From Chitinophagaceae bacterium (GTDB lineage: Bacteria; Bacteroidota; Bacteroidia; Chitinophagales; Chitinophagaceae): 6,471 nucleotides of DNA. Below are positions 1 to 6,004 of the stretch, piece by piece (within the stretch, counting starts at the first letter, position 1; each line of letters opens with the position of its first letter). The stretch lies in the NCBI GenBank assembly GCA_020846105.1, contig JADLEN010000173.1, forward strand, positions 1 to 6,471. Reading direction: 5' to 3'. A program made the position numbers and the translations under genes. The notes beneath the pieces are model-generated. The model made no database searches. It was not told the DNA's origin and worked only from the letters and a program-made list of their open reading frames with translations.

Positions 1-14
1 ATGTTTGCAAACAT
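1..14. repeat. Perfect 14-bp palindrome at the left edge
   Basis: ATGTTTGCAAACAT equals its own reverse complement over all 14 bases. It lies 41 bases before the start of the first gene and could be an operator half-hidden by the window edge, or chance in AT-rich DNA. Sequence to the left is not visible, so any longer inverted repeat cannot be judged. Confidence 0.3.
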
Positions 15-39
15 AGGATGACGCGTGTAGTTTTTTCCT

Positions 40-47
40 TAAATTTG
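40..47 (+). promoter_or_regulatory. Candidate -7 promoter element (TAAATTTG)
   Basis: TAAATTTG matches the Bacteroidota -7 consensus TAnnTTTG at all six fixed positions. The start codon at 56 is only 8 bases downstream, so a transcript from here would have almost no leader, or the real start would be the in-frame ATG at 62. I see no TTG or TTTG at the usual distance upstream for a -33 element, which keeps the call weak. Confidence 0.3.
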
Positions 48-55
48 AAAGAGAA

Positions 56-1132
56 ATGAAAATGCCATTTGCCTTGATATTGTTTTGTTGGATGCTGCTG
101 CCGGGGGCGGGGAGTGGGCAGGGAGTGATTATAAACGAGGCCATTGATAGTAGATTGTCTAATGATAAATTCAGCGATCGTTTTATTCCTTCAAGTGAAT
201 TTAGTTTCAATGATTCTAATCAAGTATTTAAAAAAAACAGAGTAAAAAGCGTTTCTGTTATGTATGCTAAACCCAAAAGACAAGAGGGGAAAGTGCTGTA
301 TAGAATTCGTTTTGATACAGCAGGAAAAATCATTAGCCAATATTTTATAACTAACTGGAAATTATATTCAGTCCAATTTGACACGTTTGTTTCGGAAAAA
401 AATCGAATTTTTACAAGACAAGTGTTCAAATTGCCGTTTGAAAGTCGATATTTTGCTTTTGACAGCTTAAAAAAATTACTACAAGTAGATAGTTTAATTG
501 AAGAGGTTTGTAATTATAAAAATAATGATACCCAAATTCATTTTATCACGATAAAAAATAAGTCATATAAAACAGGCGAACTCATCAACTCGCGCAATAG
601 TTATTACAATCATAATTTTTTTGAAGACAGAAGAATTGATTTCGATGCATTTGAACTCTTGCACTTTCGAGATAATTTCCCATCAGACATCACTAAAACA
701 ATTAGTAATTCATTCTACCAACACTATAAGGAAGACTCTATTTATTTGACCAAATATTCGCAATACTCTATGGATTTTAATTCTTCCAAAACGTTATCGC
801 AAAGGCAGATAAAAAAACATCCATTTATAAAAGCGAATTACAAGAAGCAAGCTGTTAATTATTATGTTGAAGGTGAAAGTTTTGTAGAACCAAAGAGATA
901 TATCGGGAGGTGTGGTTTTAGAAACCAAATTGACACTTTTAAAAGAATGAATATTTCAAAAAACAAAAAAGGATTAGACGATTCAGTTTTTATTGAATAT
1001 TATCCAATCCAAAAAGATAGTGTATGCCATAAACCAAAAGATCCTTATTGTGATTTTTATTTAAAAGGTCGTTCAGGAATTCCAAAACGGGAGCCCATAT
1101 ACGTGTTCCGTTACGAATACTTCGACGAGTAA
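56..1132 (+). CDS. Hypothetical secreted protein, 358 aa, no recognised family
   Basis: I do not recognise this protein. It opens with a likely type I signal peptide: Lys2, a hydrophobic stretch from about residue 4 to 16, then a Gly/Ser-rich end with cleavage most plausible before Gln22. A lipobox is absent, so a periplasmic or surface protein is more likely than a lipoprotein. The mature part is rich in Lys, Asn, Tyr, Phe and Asp, has no further membrane segment, and carries four cysteines (152, 286, 324, 332), the last two close enough to form a disulphide. Residues 64-100 alternate hydrophobic and polar residues and suggest beta strands. No T9SS tail is visible and the C-terminus (YEYFDE) is acidic. 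The start at 56 is preceded by A-rich sequence without a Shine-Dalgarno; ATG at 62 is an alternative that would drop Lys2. The body is very AT-rich (14 G+C in 60 bases at 481-540), unlike the G-rich signal-peptide segment. The gene converges on the regulator at 1184. Confidence 0.8.
   Translation: MKMPFALILFCWMLLPGAGSGQGVIINEAIDSRLSNDKFSDRFIPSSEFSFNDSNQVFKKNRVKSVSVMYAKPKRQEGKVLYRIRFDTAGKIISQYFITNWKLYSVQFDTFVSEKNRIFTRQVFKLPFESRYFAFDSLKKLLQVDSLIEEVCNYKNNDTQIHFITIKNKSYKTGELINSRNSYYNHNFFEDRRIDFDAFELLHFRDNFPSDITKTISNSFYQHYKEDSIYLTKYSQYSMDFNSSKTLSQRQIKKHPFIKANYKKQAVNYYVEGESFVEPKRYIGRCGFRNQIDTFKRMNISKNKKGLDDSVFIEYYPIQKDSVCHKPKDPYCDFYLKGRSGIPKREPIYVFRYEYFDE
103..123 (+). other. G-quadruplex-type motif in the signal-peptide coding region
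   Basis: Four G runs (5, 4, 3 and 3 Gs) are separated by loops of 1, 3 and 2 bases, satisfying the usual G3+N1-7 pattern on the coding strand. It encodes the Gly/Ser-rich end of the signal peptide, about 50 bases into the gene, and stands out in an otherwise A/T-dominated gene. Whether it folds in DNA or mRNA is unknown. Confidence 0.45.
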
Positions 1133-1205
1133 ATCACAACAACTTTACCCAATTACCCCTTTAACTTCTTTATCCCAATTAACTTACATCTCCCTCAAAT
1201 ACTCA
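1130..1205 (+). terminator. G-free, C-rich tract; possible Rho-loading site ending the first gene
   Basis: The plus strand has no G from 1130 to 1205 (76 bases) and contains 25 Cs, many in CCC or CCCC runs spaced roughly 10-20 bases apart. An RNA of this composition would be unstructured and C-rich, which is the known signature of Rho-utilisation sites. It starts at the last base before the stop codon of the left-hand gene and extends 22 bases into the antisense of the regulator's 3' end. No hairpin terminator is visible in the 51-base gap between the convergent genes, so Rho-dependent termination is a reasonable but unproven reading. Confidence 0.3.
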
Positions 1206-1768
1206 GCCTTCATCTTGCTCATAAACTCGGGAGTGACACCTATATAAGCCGCTATTTGTTTTTGGGGGATACTGTTGATAAGCGAGGGGTAGCTTTTACA
1301 AAATTTGGCAAAGCGCTCTTTGGCGCTGAGTTCTAGATTATCGAGCACACGTTGACGACTAGCAACGGTAGAATTTTGGATAAGGATGCGAAAATAGCGC
1401 TCAAACTTCGGCACTTTTTCATACAACAATTCCTGATTGCTTTTGCTGAGTATCAGGATTTCAGAATCTTCAAGTGCATCAATATTTAAGTGTGCAGGCT
1501 TGCCGCTGAGTAGACTGTACATATCGGTTATCCACCAGTTTTGTGGCGCAAATTGTAGAATATGTTCTACGCCATTTTCATCTACTGAATAGGCGCGGAG
1601 GCAGCCTGAGAGCACAAAAGCTGAGTGCTCGCAGTGTTCACCTTCGTGCAGCAAATAATCTTTGCGCAGCAGTTTTTTTTCTTGCAGCAAGGACAAAAAA
1701 TAATCTTGTTCTTGCTCGTCGAGCGAAATGAGTTTTTGGGTATGTTGAATAATAGCTGCGCGATGCAT
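1184..1768 (-). CDS. Crp/Fnr-family transcriptional regulator (cNMP-binding-like fold plus C-terminal HTH), 194 aa
   Basis: A DNA-binding regulator of the short Crp/Fnr type common in Bacteroidota. From Met at 1768 the 194-residue product has a beta-barrel sensor fold at about residues 38-110 (L-HEGE-C at the first strands, then the LSGCLRAY strand), a long dimerisation helix at about 121-150, and a short helix-turn-helix near the end (about 167-190, IPQKQIAAYIGVTPEFMSKM). The phosphate-binding GE...R signature of cAMP-binding Crp is replaced by APQNWWITD, so classical cAMP binding is unlikely and the ligand is unknown. There is no four-cysteine pattern as in Fnr. A longer reading frame begins at 1822, but its extra 18 residues are a hydrophobic run unlike the family, its ATG lies inside the upstream gene's terminator hairpin, and a -7 promoter element sits between the two candidates, so I chose 1768. 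The target genes are unknown; such regulators often control themselves or neighbours. Confidence 0.88.
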   Translation of the reverse strand: MHRAAIIQHTQKLISLDEQEQDYFLSLLQEKKLLRKDYLLHEGEHCEHSAFVLSGCLRAYSVDENGVEHILQFAPQNWWITDMYSLLSGKPAHLNIDALEDSEILILSKSNQELLYEKVPKFERYFRILIQNSTVASRQRVLDNLELSAKERFAKFCKSYPSLINSIPQKQIAAYIGVTPEFMSKMKAEYLREM

Positions 1769-1788
1769 GACAAGAAAAATAAGACTTC

Positions 1789-1796
1789 CAAATATA
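1789..1796 (-). promoter_or_regulatory. Candidate -7 promoter element for the Crp/Fnr-family gene (TATATTTG)
   Basis: Read on the minus strand, 1796 to 1789 is TATATTTG, a full match to TAnnTTTG. It lies 20 bases before the chosen start codon at 1768, leaving a leader of roughly 10-15 bases. The -33 region would fall on the T tract and lower arm of the peptidase terminator; a TTTG at 1813-1810 is present but only 13 bases away, shorter than the usual spacing. Confidence 0.45.
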
Positions 1797-1810
1797 CAGA
1801 AACAAGCAAC

Positions 1811-1841
1811 AAAAAAGGGCACACGTTGTAAACGTGTGCCC
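1811..1841 (-). terminator. Intrinsic terminator of the M4 peptidase gene
   Basis: On the minus strand a perfect 11-bp stem (GGGCACACGTT pairing with AACGTGTGCCC, arms 1841-1831 and 1827-1817) with a 3-base loop is followed directly by six Ts (1816-1811). It begins 20 bases after the peptidase stop codon. The other strand has no T run after the hairpin, so it should act only on leftward transcription and separates the peptidase from the regulator. Confidence 0.88.
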
Positions 1842-1861
1842 TGTATTAAAAATGCAAAAAA

Positions 1862-4750
1862 TTATTTATCCAATACCAAACGGAATATAGCCCTTTCGTA
1901 GCCGGCGGTCACGCTTACGAAATAAACACCTTTAGCCGTTTTTTGGGCCAAAGTAATAGGTGTATTTATATAGCCATTGGTAACTATTGTTTGGCTGTGT
2001 AGTACCACTTGGCCTAGCATATTAGTGACTTGGATGGTGGCTTGTCCGTTATACAAGTTGTTCATTTTTCCTTTTATGGTAAAAGTACCATCATTGGGGT
2101 TGGGTGCTAGTACAGGTTTTAGGTTGTCTGATGTTTGGTCTTTGATGGCTGTGGCAGACAGGTTGCCATCTATCAACATGAATCTTGTTGTGGGTGTCAT
2201 GCCTGTAAATGTAGCCGCAAAGCCTACATAATCTGTACCTGTAATTAGTGTTGGTACGGCTGTTACCGAGTTTAAGACGGTTATGGTAGTGTCTGAGATT
2301 TCGTCTGTTTTAAGGATTTTTAGGGTAGAGGGTGTTGTGCCTACCAATTCGGTATTGGTGAAATAAATAATTGCTTCGTAAGTAGTGGTTGTATCAGGAA
2401 TATTGGGTGCAAACGATATTTCTTTAAAAGACCTATTTACGGGAGAAAATATTGCCGGTGCAAAACCAGGCCCAGATGCAGTGATTATTGTTTGTAAACA
2501 ACCAAAATCGCTAGACATGTCTTTAATACCCGCTATGAGGTTGTTGTTGGTAGGGTTATAAAAGTATACCTCTTCGTCTTTGTGCACATCCCAAGTGTGT
2601 GTGCTGGCAAAGGCTGTTTCTCTTGGAGTAGTAAGCTCAGGAATACTATCATTGTTTTGCAGGTTGATGGTCATGGTATCAAAATCTGGATTGACATATA
2701 TAACGCTGCCCATAGGGCTTAATGTAAAATCAAGGATAATGTTCTTGTTGTCTTTAATGGCCCCGTTATCATAAATGGTCAAATCTGCATATTGTGTAGC
2801 GGTACTACCTAGTGGGAATGTCAAACTAGCAGTGCTCAAAGTATAGTCTTTTCCGGAAACTGCTGTGCCGCCTGCAACAGATATTAAAGCGGTAGGGCTA
2901 CCGCCGGTAAACGCTGGGCCAGTAGGTTTTAAGCCTATTTTGTAGATGGTGCTTGAAGGGCAAGATATAGTAGCAGAAAACTCGGTGGTATCAAGGCTTA
3001 CGAGGTCAAACGCTATATAAGAACAAGCTACATAAGCTGCGCCAACGCCTACAGCATACCAAGCATCTGTTACGCTTTTTACTTCGGGCGAGCATGGGCC
3101 ATATAGTGTTTCGGTAACATAGATGGATGCTGCGCGACAATCTGCATAGGTGGCCGTGCTTGTCAATATTAGTTCTGTTTGATAGAGTATGGTTGGTGAT
3201 TTGGCCCAGCCTAATCCTGTAACAGAATAAACGTTTCCTTGGTCGTTGGTGCCGGTGTCGCCATCTGTAAGTAAATAGTAGAACTTGTTGAGCACGCCAC
3301 TATTGCTGTGAACACCACAGTAGTCATTGGCGCTAGTAGGGGTGCAGCTAACAACGTTGGTCCAAAAACTACCGCCATGGGTATCGGGGTGGTTTTTTAA
3401 CTTCGGAAAATCCATTCTGCGCAAGGGGTTGCCGTTGCGGATTTCTTCGCCAATGTACCAAACTCTTTTGGGTTGGGCATCGGTTTCGAGCGGGTCGGCA
3501 TAATGCTCAATAGTAGCTGCCCAACAATCGCTAAAGCCTTCGTTCATTGCTCCTGACTCTTTGGTATATACCAGGTCTGAGGTAGCAGAGCAAATACCAT
3601 GGCCAATTTCGTGCGCGGTAACGTCTAGGCTAGCCAATGGGTCGAATCCGCCAGCGCTAGCACCAGAGCCATCTCCGTAGGTCATATAAGCGCCATTCCA
3701 AAAAGCGTTGTTATAGTTATTGCCATAGCGCACATAGCTTTGAAGTATGCCGCCTAAATCGTCCCAACTATCGCGGCCGTGCTCGTTAAACCAATAATCA
3801 TAAACCATTTCGGAGCCCCAATGTGCGTCTAAAGCAACATTGTTTGCAGTACTAGTGGGCCAAGTATTGGTGGTACTAGCAAAGTTGGTTGCCGAACCAT
3901 AGCTGGTAGCGTTGTTTAAGTTGAGCGTAAGAATACCGTCACCCCTTGTGGAATCAAATAAAATATAAGTGGCACCTGGTTTTGATGTTATAAAAGACAA
4001 AGTGTCGCTATATCTTGATTTTCCAGAGGCTGCAGTATGTTTTATCAATGCATTTACAAACAATATTTTTCCTGAGTTTGCGTCTACAAATACGTGCTGA
4101 CGGCTTAAAGGCTTTTCGGCATAAATATCATAACGATAAGCTAGGCGGATATTTCTATCTCCTTCGCTAGTGCTCATATCGTCTATCCAAACCAATACGC
4201 CTTGTGGCATAAAAGAAGTGTCTGGGTTTTTGTGCATTTTTTTAATAAAGGCTTCCTCTTCTGGGATTTCCCATTTGTACAGTTTTGCACCAATATGTTT
4301 TTTGGCCAAGGCAAAAGCTGCTCGTTCCTTTATACTAGGCTCTGCGGATGGATTGCTGCTAAATGAGTAATAATTACTAGTGAGCAATTGCACCCTTTCG
4401 TCTTTTAGGAGTAGTGTGGCACTACCATATTCCACTTTAAGGCCTTTATAATATTGTGTGTAGCGTAAGGTGGTTAAACCTGTTTTTGTTTTTGTGCTTT
4501 TCTTAAATTGCATAATATTTTCCTTTCCGTCAATGCCTAGGTATTGGGCAAACAAATCATTTGCTTGTGTTGCTAAAACCTGGGACGTAGGGGAAAAACG
4601 AATAGACTTAATGGTTTTGTCAATTGAATTTTTTTCAAAAGTTAAAACATTGGCGTCCTTTTGTGCTTGTGCTCTTGCACTAAAGGCAATGGTTCCTATA
4701 CAAAAAAGTAGAGCAACATTAAAAATTCGGGTCTTTGTAAAAAAAAGCAT
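1862..4750 (-). CDS. Secreted M4 (thermolysin-family) zinc metallopeptidase with Calx-beta-like domain and T9SS type A sorting domain, 962 aa
   Basis: An exported endopeptidase made as a preproprotein. Order of parts: signal peptide (1 to about 27, ending SARA before QAQ); FTP-type propeptide (about 70-130) and PepSY-like segment (about 195-235), which in this family inhibit and help fold the enzyme; M4 catalytic region (about 240-575); Calx-beta-like domain (about 585-700, with GTAVSGKDYT and LTFPLGS); a beta-rich linker (about 710-870); and a T9SS type A tail (about 878-962, with NPNDGTF at 884-890 and GVYFVSV). Zinc ligands are His380 and His384 in HEIGH, with catalytic Glu381, and Glu404 in NEGFSD, exactly 20 residues after His384 as in thermolysin. 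His481 with Asp476 match thermolysin His231 and Asp226. The NAFW substrate-cleft motif is at 348-351. Glu404 to His481 is 77 residues against 65 in thermolysin, so about 12 are inserted. One calcium ligand (thermolysin Glu187) appears to be Tyr432. All catalytic residues are present, so activity is expected, outside the cell or on its surface. The substrate cannot be told. Confidence 0.96.
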   Translation of the reverse strand: MLFFTKTRIFNVALLFCIGTIAFSARAQAQKDANVLTFEKNSIDKTIKSIRFSPTSQVLATQANDLFAQYLGIDGKENIMQFKKSTKTKTGLTTLRYTQYYKGLKVEYGSATLLLKDERVQLLTSNYYSFSSNPSAEPSIKERAAFALAKKHIGAKLYKWEIPEEEAFIKKMHKNPDTSFMPQGVLVWIDDMSTSEGDRNIRLAYRYDIYAEKPLSRQHVFVDANSGKILFVNALIKHTAASGKSRYSDTLSFITSKPGATYILFDSTRGDGILTLNLNNATSYGSATNFASTTNTWPTSTANNVALDAHWGSEMVYDYWFNEHGRDSWDDLGGILQSYVRYGNNYNNAFWNGAYMTYGDGSGASAGGFDPLASLDVTAHEIGHGICSATSDLVYTKESGAMNEGFSDCWAATIEHYADPLETDAQPKRVWYIGEEIRNGNPLRRMDFPKLKNHPDTHGGSFWTNVVSCTPTSANDYCGVHSNSGVLNKFYYLLTDGDTGTNDQGNVYSVTGLGWAKSPTILYQTELILTSTATYADCRAASIYVTETLYGPCSPEVKSVTDAWYAVGVGAAYVACSYIAFDLVSLDTTEFSATISCPSSTIYKIGLKPTGPAFTGGSPTALISVAGGTAVSGKDYTLSTASLTFPLGSTATQYADLTIYDNGAIKDNKNIILDFTLSPMGSVIYVNPDFDTMTINLQNNDSIPELTTPRETAFASTHTWDVHKDEEVYFYNPTNNNLIAGIKDMSSDFGCLQTIITASGPGFAPAIFSPVNRSFKEISFAPNIPDTTTTYEAIIYFTNTELVGTTPSTLKILKTDEISDTTITVLNSVTAVPTLITGTDYVGFAATFTGMTPTTRFMLIDGNLSATAIKDQTSDNLKPVLAPNPNDGTFTIKGKMNNLYNGQATIQVTNMLGQVVLHSQTIVTNGYINTPITLAQKTAKGVYFVSVTAGYERAIFRLVLDK

Positions 4751-4778
4751 GTTTTTAAGTTTTAATAATTAAACATGC
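4747..4778 (-). promoter_or_regulatory. Inverted repeat covering the peptidase start codon, with an upstream mini-ORF
   Basis: GCATGTTT (4778-4771 on the minus strand) and AAACATGC (4754-4747) are perfect 8-bp complementary arms around a 16-base AT-only-plus-one-C loop. The peptidase ATG (4750-4748) lies in the 3' arm, so folding of the mRNA would hide it. The 5' arm holds a second ATG opening a four-codon frame (Met-Phe-Asn-Tyr-stop, 4776-4762) that ends 11 bases before the real start. The stem has only three G-C pairs, so stability is modest. Confidence 0.3.
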
Positions 4779-4859
4779 GCAAGGTAAGGTTATTTTTTAA
4801 TGTGTGCGTATTGTCTTGAAAAAAATAATAAACTATGTGTTACACCCTAAACCAATGCA

Positions 4860-5531
4860 TTAGCCATTGAGGTCTTTTATCAGTGCGTCGAAGGCGGTTT
4901 TGAGCTCAGCAAGCTCTTGCTCTAGGGTGGCGACGCGCTCTTCTAGTTGTGCATTGTGGCTGCTAGTGCTTTGCTGCGGCATCTCTTGCATGTATTCTTC
5001 TATCAATTCTTCGCTGCCCAAAAGGTGCATATAGCGCATTTCTTTTTGGCCAGCTTGGCGGGCTAGTTGTTTTACAAACACCACTTCGCCACTCGATAGT
5101 TTTTCCAAAACCTGCTGCACTTCTTCAAGACTATCATATTCATAAAGCCTTCCCGAGTTGCTGTTGATTTCGCCGGGAGTGAGTGGCCCGCGCAAAAAGA
5201 GCAAGCAAAGTACAGCGAGCTCGTCGGGCGTGAAAGGATATTTGAGTGCAAGATTGTGTTTGTATTTGGTGCTGCGGATACCTGCGCCTGTGGCGGTAGA
5301 CACAAGACCTTTGCGTTTGAGGCGGTCTAGGGTTTGTACAATGGTTTCTTCATCGTATTGCACCACAGGCTTGCGAGACGACTTTTGGTTGCAAGCAGCC
5401 ATAAGCCCATTGATGGTCATGGGATAATACTCTGGTGTGGCACGCGATTTTTCGATAAGGGAGCCGAGCACACGTATTTCTTCGGCGTCGAGGATGGGGA
5501 GTTCTGGTAGTTGTAGGTCTTGTGTTTCCAT
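4860..5531 (-). CDS. YceH/DUF480-family winged-helix protein, 223 aa
   Basis: A member of the YceH (DUF480) family, proteins with two tandem winged-helix domains whose cellular role is not settled. The family signature is clear near the N-terminus: LDAEEIRVLGSLIEK followed by TPEYYPMTINGL and ACNQKSSRKPV (residues 14-56), and in the second domain LRGPLTPGEI (113-122) and the RYMHLL end (166-171), each closely resembling the E. coli protein as I recall it. The first winged helix spans about 14-95 and the second about 100-172. The C-terminus is a short coiled coil with an unbroken heptad pattern at Leu196, Val200, Leu203, Leu207, Leu210, Phe214, Leu217 and Leu221, suggesting dimerisation; E. 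coli YceH (about 215 aa) has a similar end. The start at 5531 puts the conserved core at the usual distance from the N-terminus. The ArsC/Spx-family gene ends 84 bp upstream on the same strand, so co-transcription is possible. This gene is richer in G+C (35 of 60 at 4921-4980) than the outer genes. Confidence 0.93.
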   Translation of the reverse strand: METQDLQLPELPILDAEEIRVLGSLIEKSRATPEYYPMTINGLMAACNQKSSRKPVVQYDEETIVQTLDRLKRKGLVSTATGAGIRSTKYKHNLALKYPFTPDELAVLCLLFLRGPLTPGEINSNSGRLYEYDSLEEVQQVLEKLSSGEVVFVKQLARQAGQKEMRYMHLLGSEELIEEYMQEMPQQSTSSHNAQLEERVATLEQELAELKTAFDALIKDLNG

Positions 5532-5566
5532 AGCTGCAATTTAGGCTATCGTATAGAAATATCCAC

Positions 5567-5594
5567 CACAAAGGGCACAAAGTTTTGCGCAAAG
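5567..5594 (+). repeat. Three short direct repeats CACAAAG/CACAAAG/CGCAAAG
   Basis: CACAAAG occurs at 5567-5573 and 5576-5582 and CGCAAAG at 5588-5594, in the 84-bp gap between the ArsC/Spx and YceH genes. The last copy is part of a perfect 10-bp palindrome TTTGCGCAAA (5584-5593). CCACAA at 5566-5571 and TTGTGG at 5601-5606 also bracket the cluster as an inverted pair. This could be a degenerate dispersed intergenic repeat or a cluster of protein-binding sites. Confidence 0.4.
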
Positions 5595-5615
5595 ACAAGA
5601 TTGTGGCAAAAAGGA

Positions 5616-5969
5616 TTACAAAGCAGCAGCGAAGGCAGCGATATTTTCTTTGCTATTGCCTATGAAAATGGCTTTGCCTACAATAGCCACAGGTCTTTTC
5701 AGAAAGGTATATTCTTGTAAAATAAGGTCGCGATAATCTTGCTCGGTAAGTGTTTTGTCTTTGAGGCCCATAGCGGCATATTGCTGCGAGCGACGGCTGA
5801 AGAGGGCTTCGTAACTACCGGCAAGAGTTTTCATTTCGTCTAGCTGTATGGTGGTTATTTTTTCGGTTTTGATGTCTTGCATCTCGAAATTTTCGGCGCT
5901 GATGCCAAGCTCTTTGATGATGCGCTTGCAGGTGCTACAGGTGGCGAGGTGGTAGAATTTGTTTTTCAT
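5616..5969 (-). CDS. ArsC/Spx-family thioredoxin-fold protein with a CXXC motif, 117 aa
   Basis: A small protein of the ArsC/Spx/MgsR/YffB family, complete at the usual length of about 115-120 residues. It begins with strand KFYHL, then the redox motif Cys11-Ser-Thr-Cys14 and helix KRIIKELG; the later core includes FLKRPVAIVG (89-98) with the family Arg92-Pro93 and GKAIFIGNSKENI near the end. Classical glutaredoxin-dependent arsenate reductases of the ArsC type have a single N-terminal catalytic Cys; a CXXC pair is found in Spx-like members. Arsenate reduction therefore should not be assumed, and a thiol-redox or regulatory role is equally possible. No arsenic-resistance neighbours (arsB, acr3, arsR) are present. 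The start at 5969 is well placed, only 30 bases before the CXXC cysteine codon. It is divergent from the secreted-protein gene at 6022, with 52 bases between them. Confidence 0.88.
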   Translation of the reverse strand: MKNKFYHLATCSTCKRIIKELGISAENFEMQDIKTEKITTIQLDEMKTLAGSYEALFSRRSQQYAAMGLKDKTLTEQDYRDLILQEYTFLKRPVAIVGKAIFIGNSKENIAAFAAAL

Positions 5970-5976
5970 CTTAGTT

Positions 5977-5984
5977 AAAATATA
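5977..5984 (-). promoter_or_regulatory. Weak candidate -7 element for the ArsC/Spx-family gene (TATATTTT)
   Basis: On the minus strand 5984 to 5977 reads TATATTTT, matching five of the six fixed positions of TAnnTTTG, 7 bases before the start codon. A TTTG at 6011-6008 lies 23 bases upstream, somewhat farther than the usual -33 spacing. Low confidence. Confidence 0.22.
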
Positions 5985-5996
5985 ATGCTTTTAATT

Positions 5997-6004
5997 TACT
6001 TTTG
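5997..6004 (+). promoter_or_regulatory. -7 promoter element (TACTTTTG) for the right-edge secreted-protein gene
   Basis: TACTTTTG matches TAnnTTTG at every fixed position and is followed by C, the base often seen next in Bacteroidota promoters. It ends 17 bases before the ATG at 6022, giving a leader of about 10-12 bases. No convincing -33 TTTG is visible about 19 bases upstream. The element overlaps an interrupted palindrome (TTTTGC-C-GCAAAA, 6000-6012). Confidence 0.5.

Noticed and set aside
1769..1822. N-terminal extension of the Crp/Fnr-family protein from an ATG at 1822
   Set aside because: The 18 extra residues are a hydrophobic run not typical of the family, the ATG lies in the upstream terminator hairpin, and a -7 promoter element falls between 1822 and 1768.
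4470..4772. Plus-strand open frame of 100 codons opposite the start of the M4 peptidase
   Set aside because: It is antisense to a well-supported signal-peptide and propeptide coding region, has no recognisable motif or promoter, and is explained as a shadow frame.
4837..4845. GTGTTACAC mini-palindrome after the YceH gene as a terminator
   Set aside because: The stem is only 4 bp with a one-base centre and no T tract follows on the minus strand.
4779..4859. Possible promoter for the peptidase gene (TTG, 17 bases, TAGTTTAT on the minus strand)
   Set aside because: The -7 candidate misses two of six fixed positions, so support is too weak to list; no better element was found in the 109-bp gap.
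5158..5427. Plus-strand open frame of 89 codons within the YceH gene
   Set aside because: It is antisense to conserved YceH winged-helix sequence and its translation looks like no protein family.
5350..5598. Minus-strand frame overlapping the YceH start in another frame
   Set aside because: It is Arg/Pro/Thr-rich nonsense-like translation over the conserved YceH N-terminus; a shadow frame.
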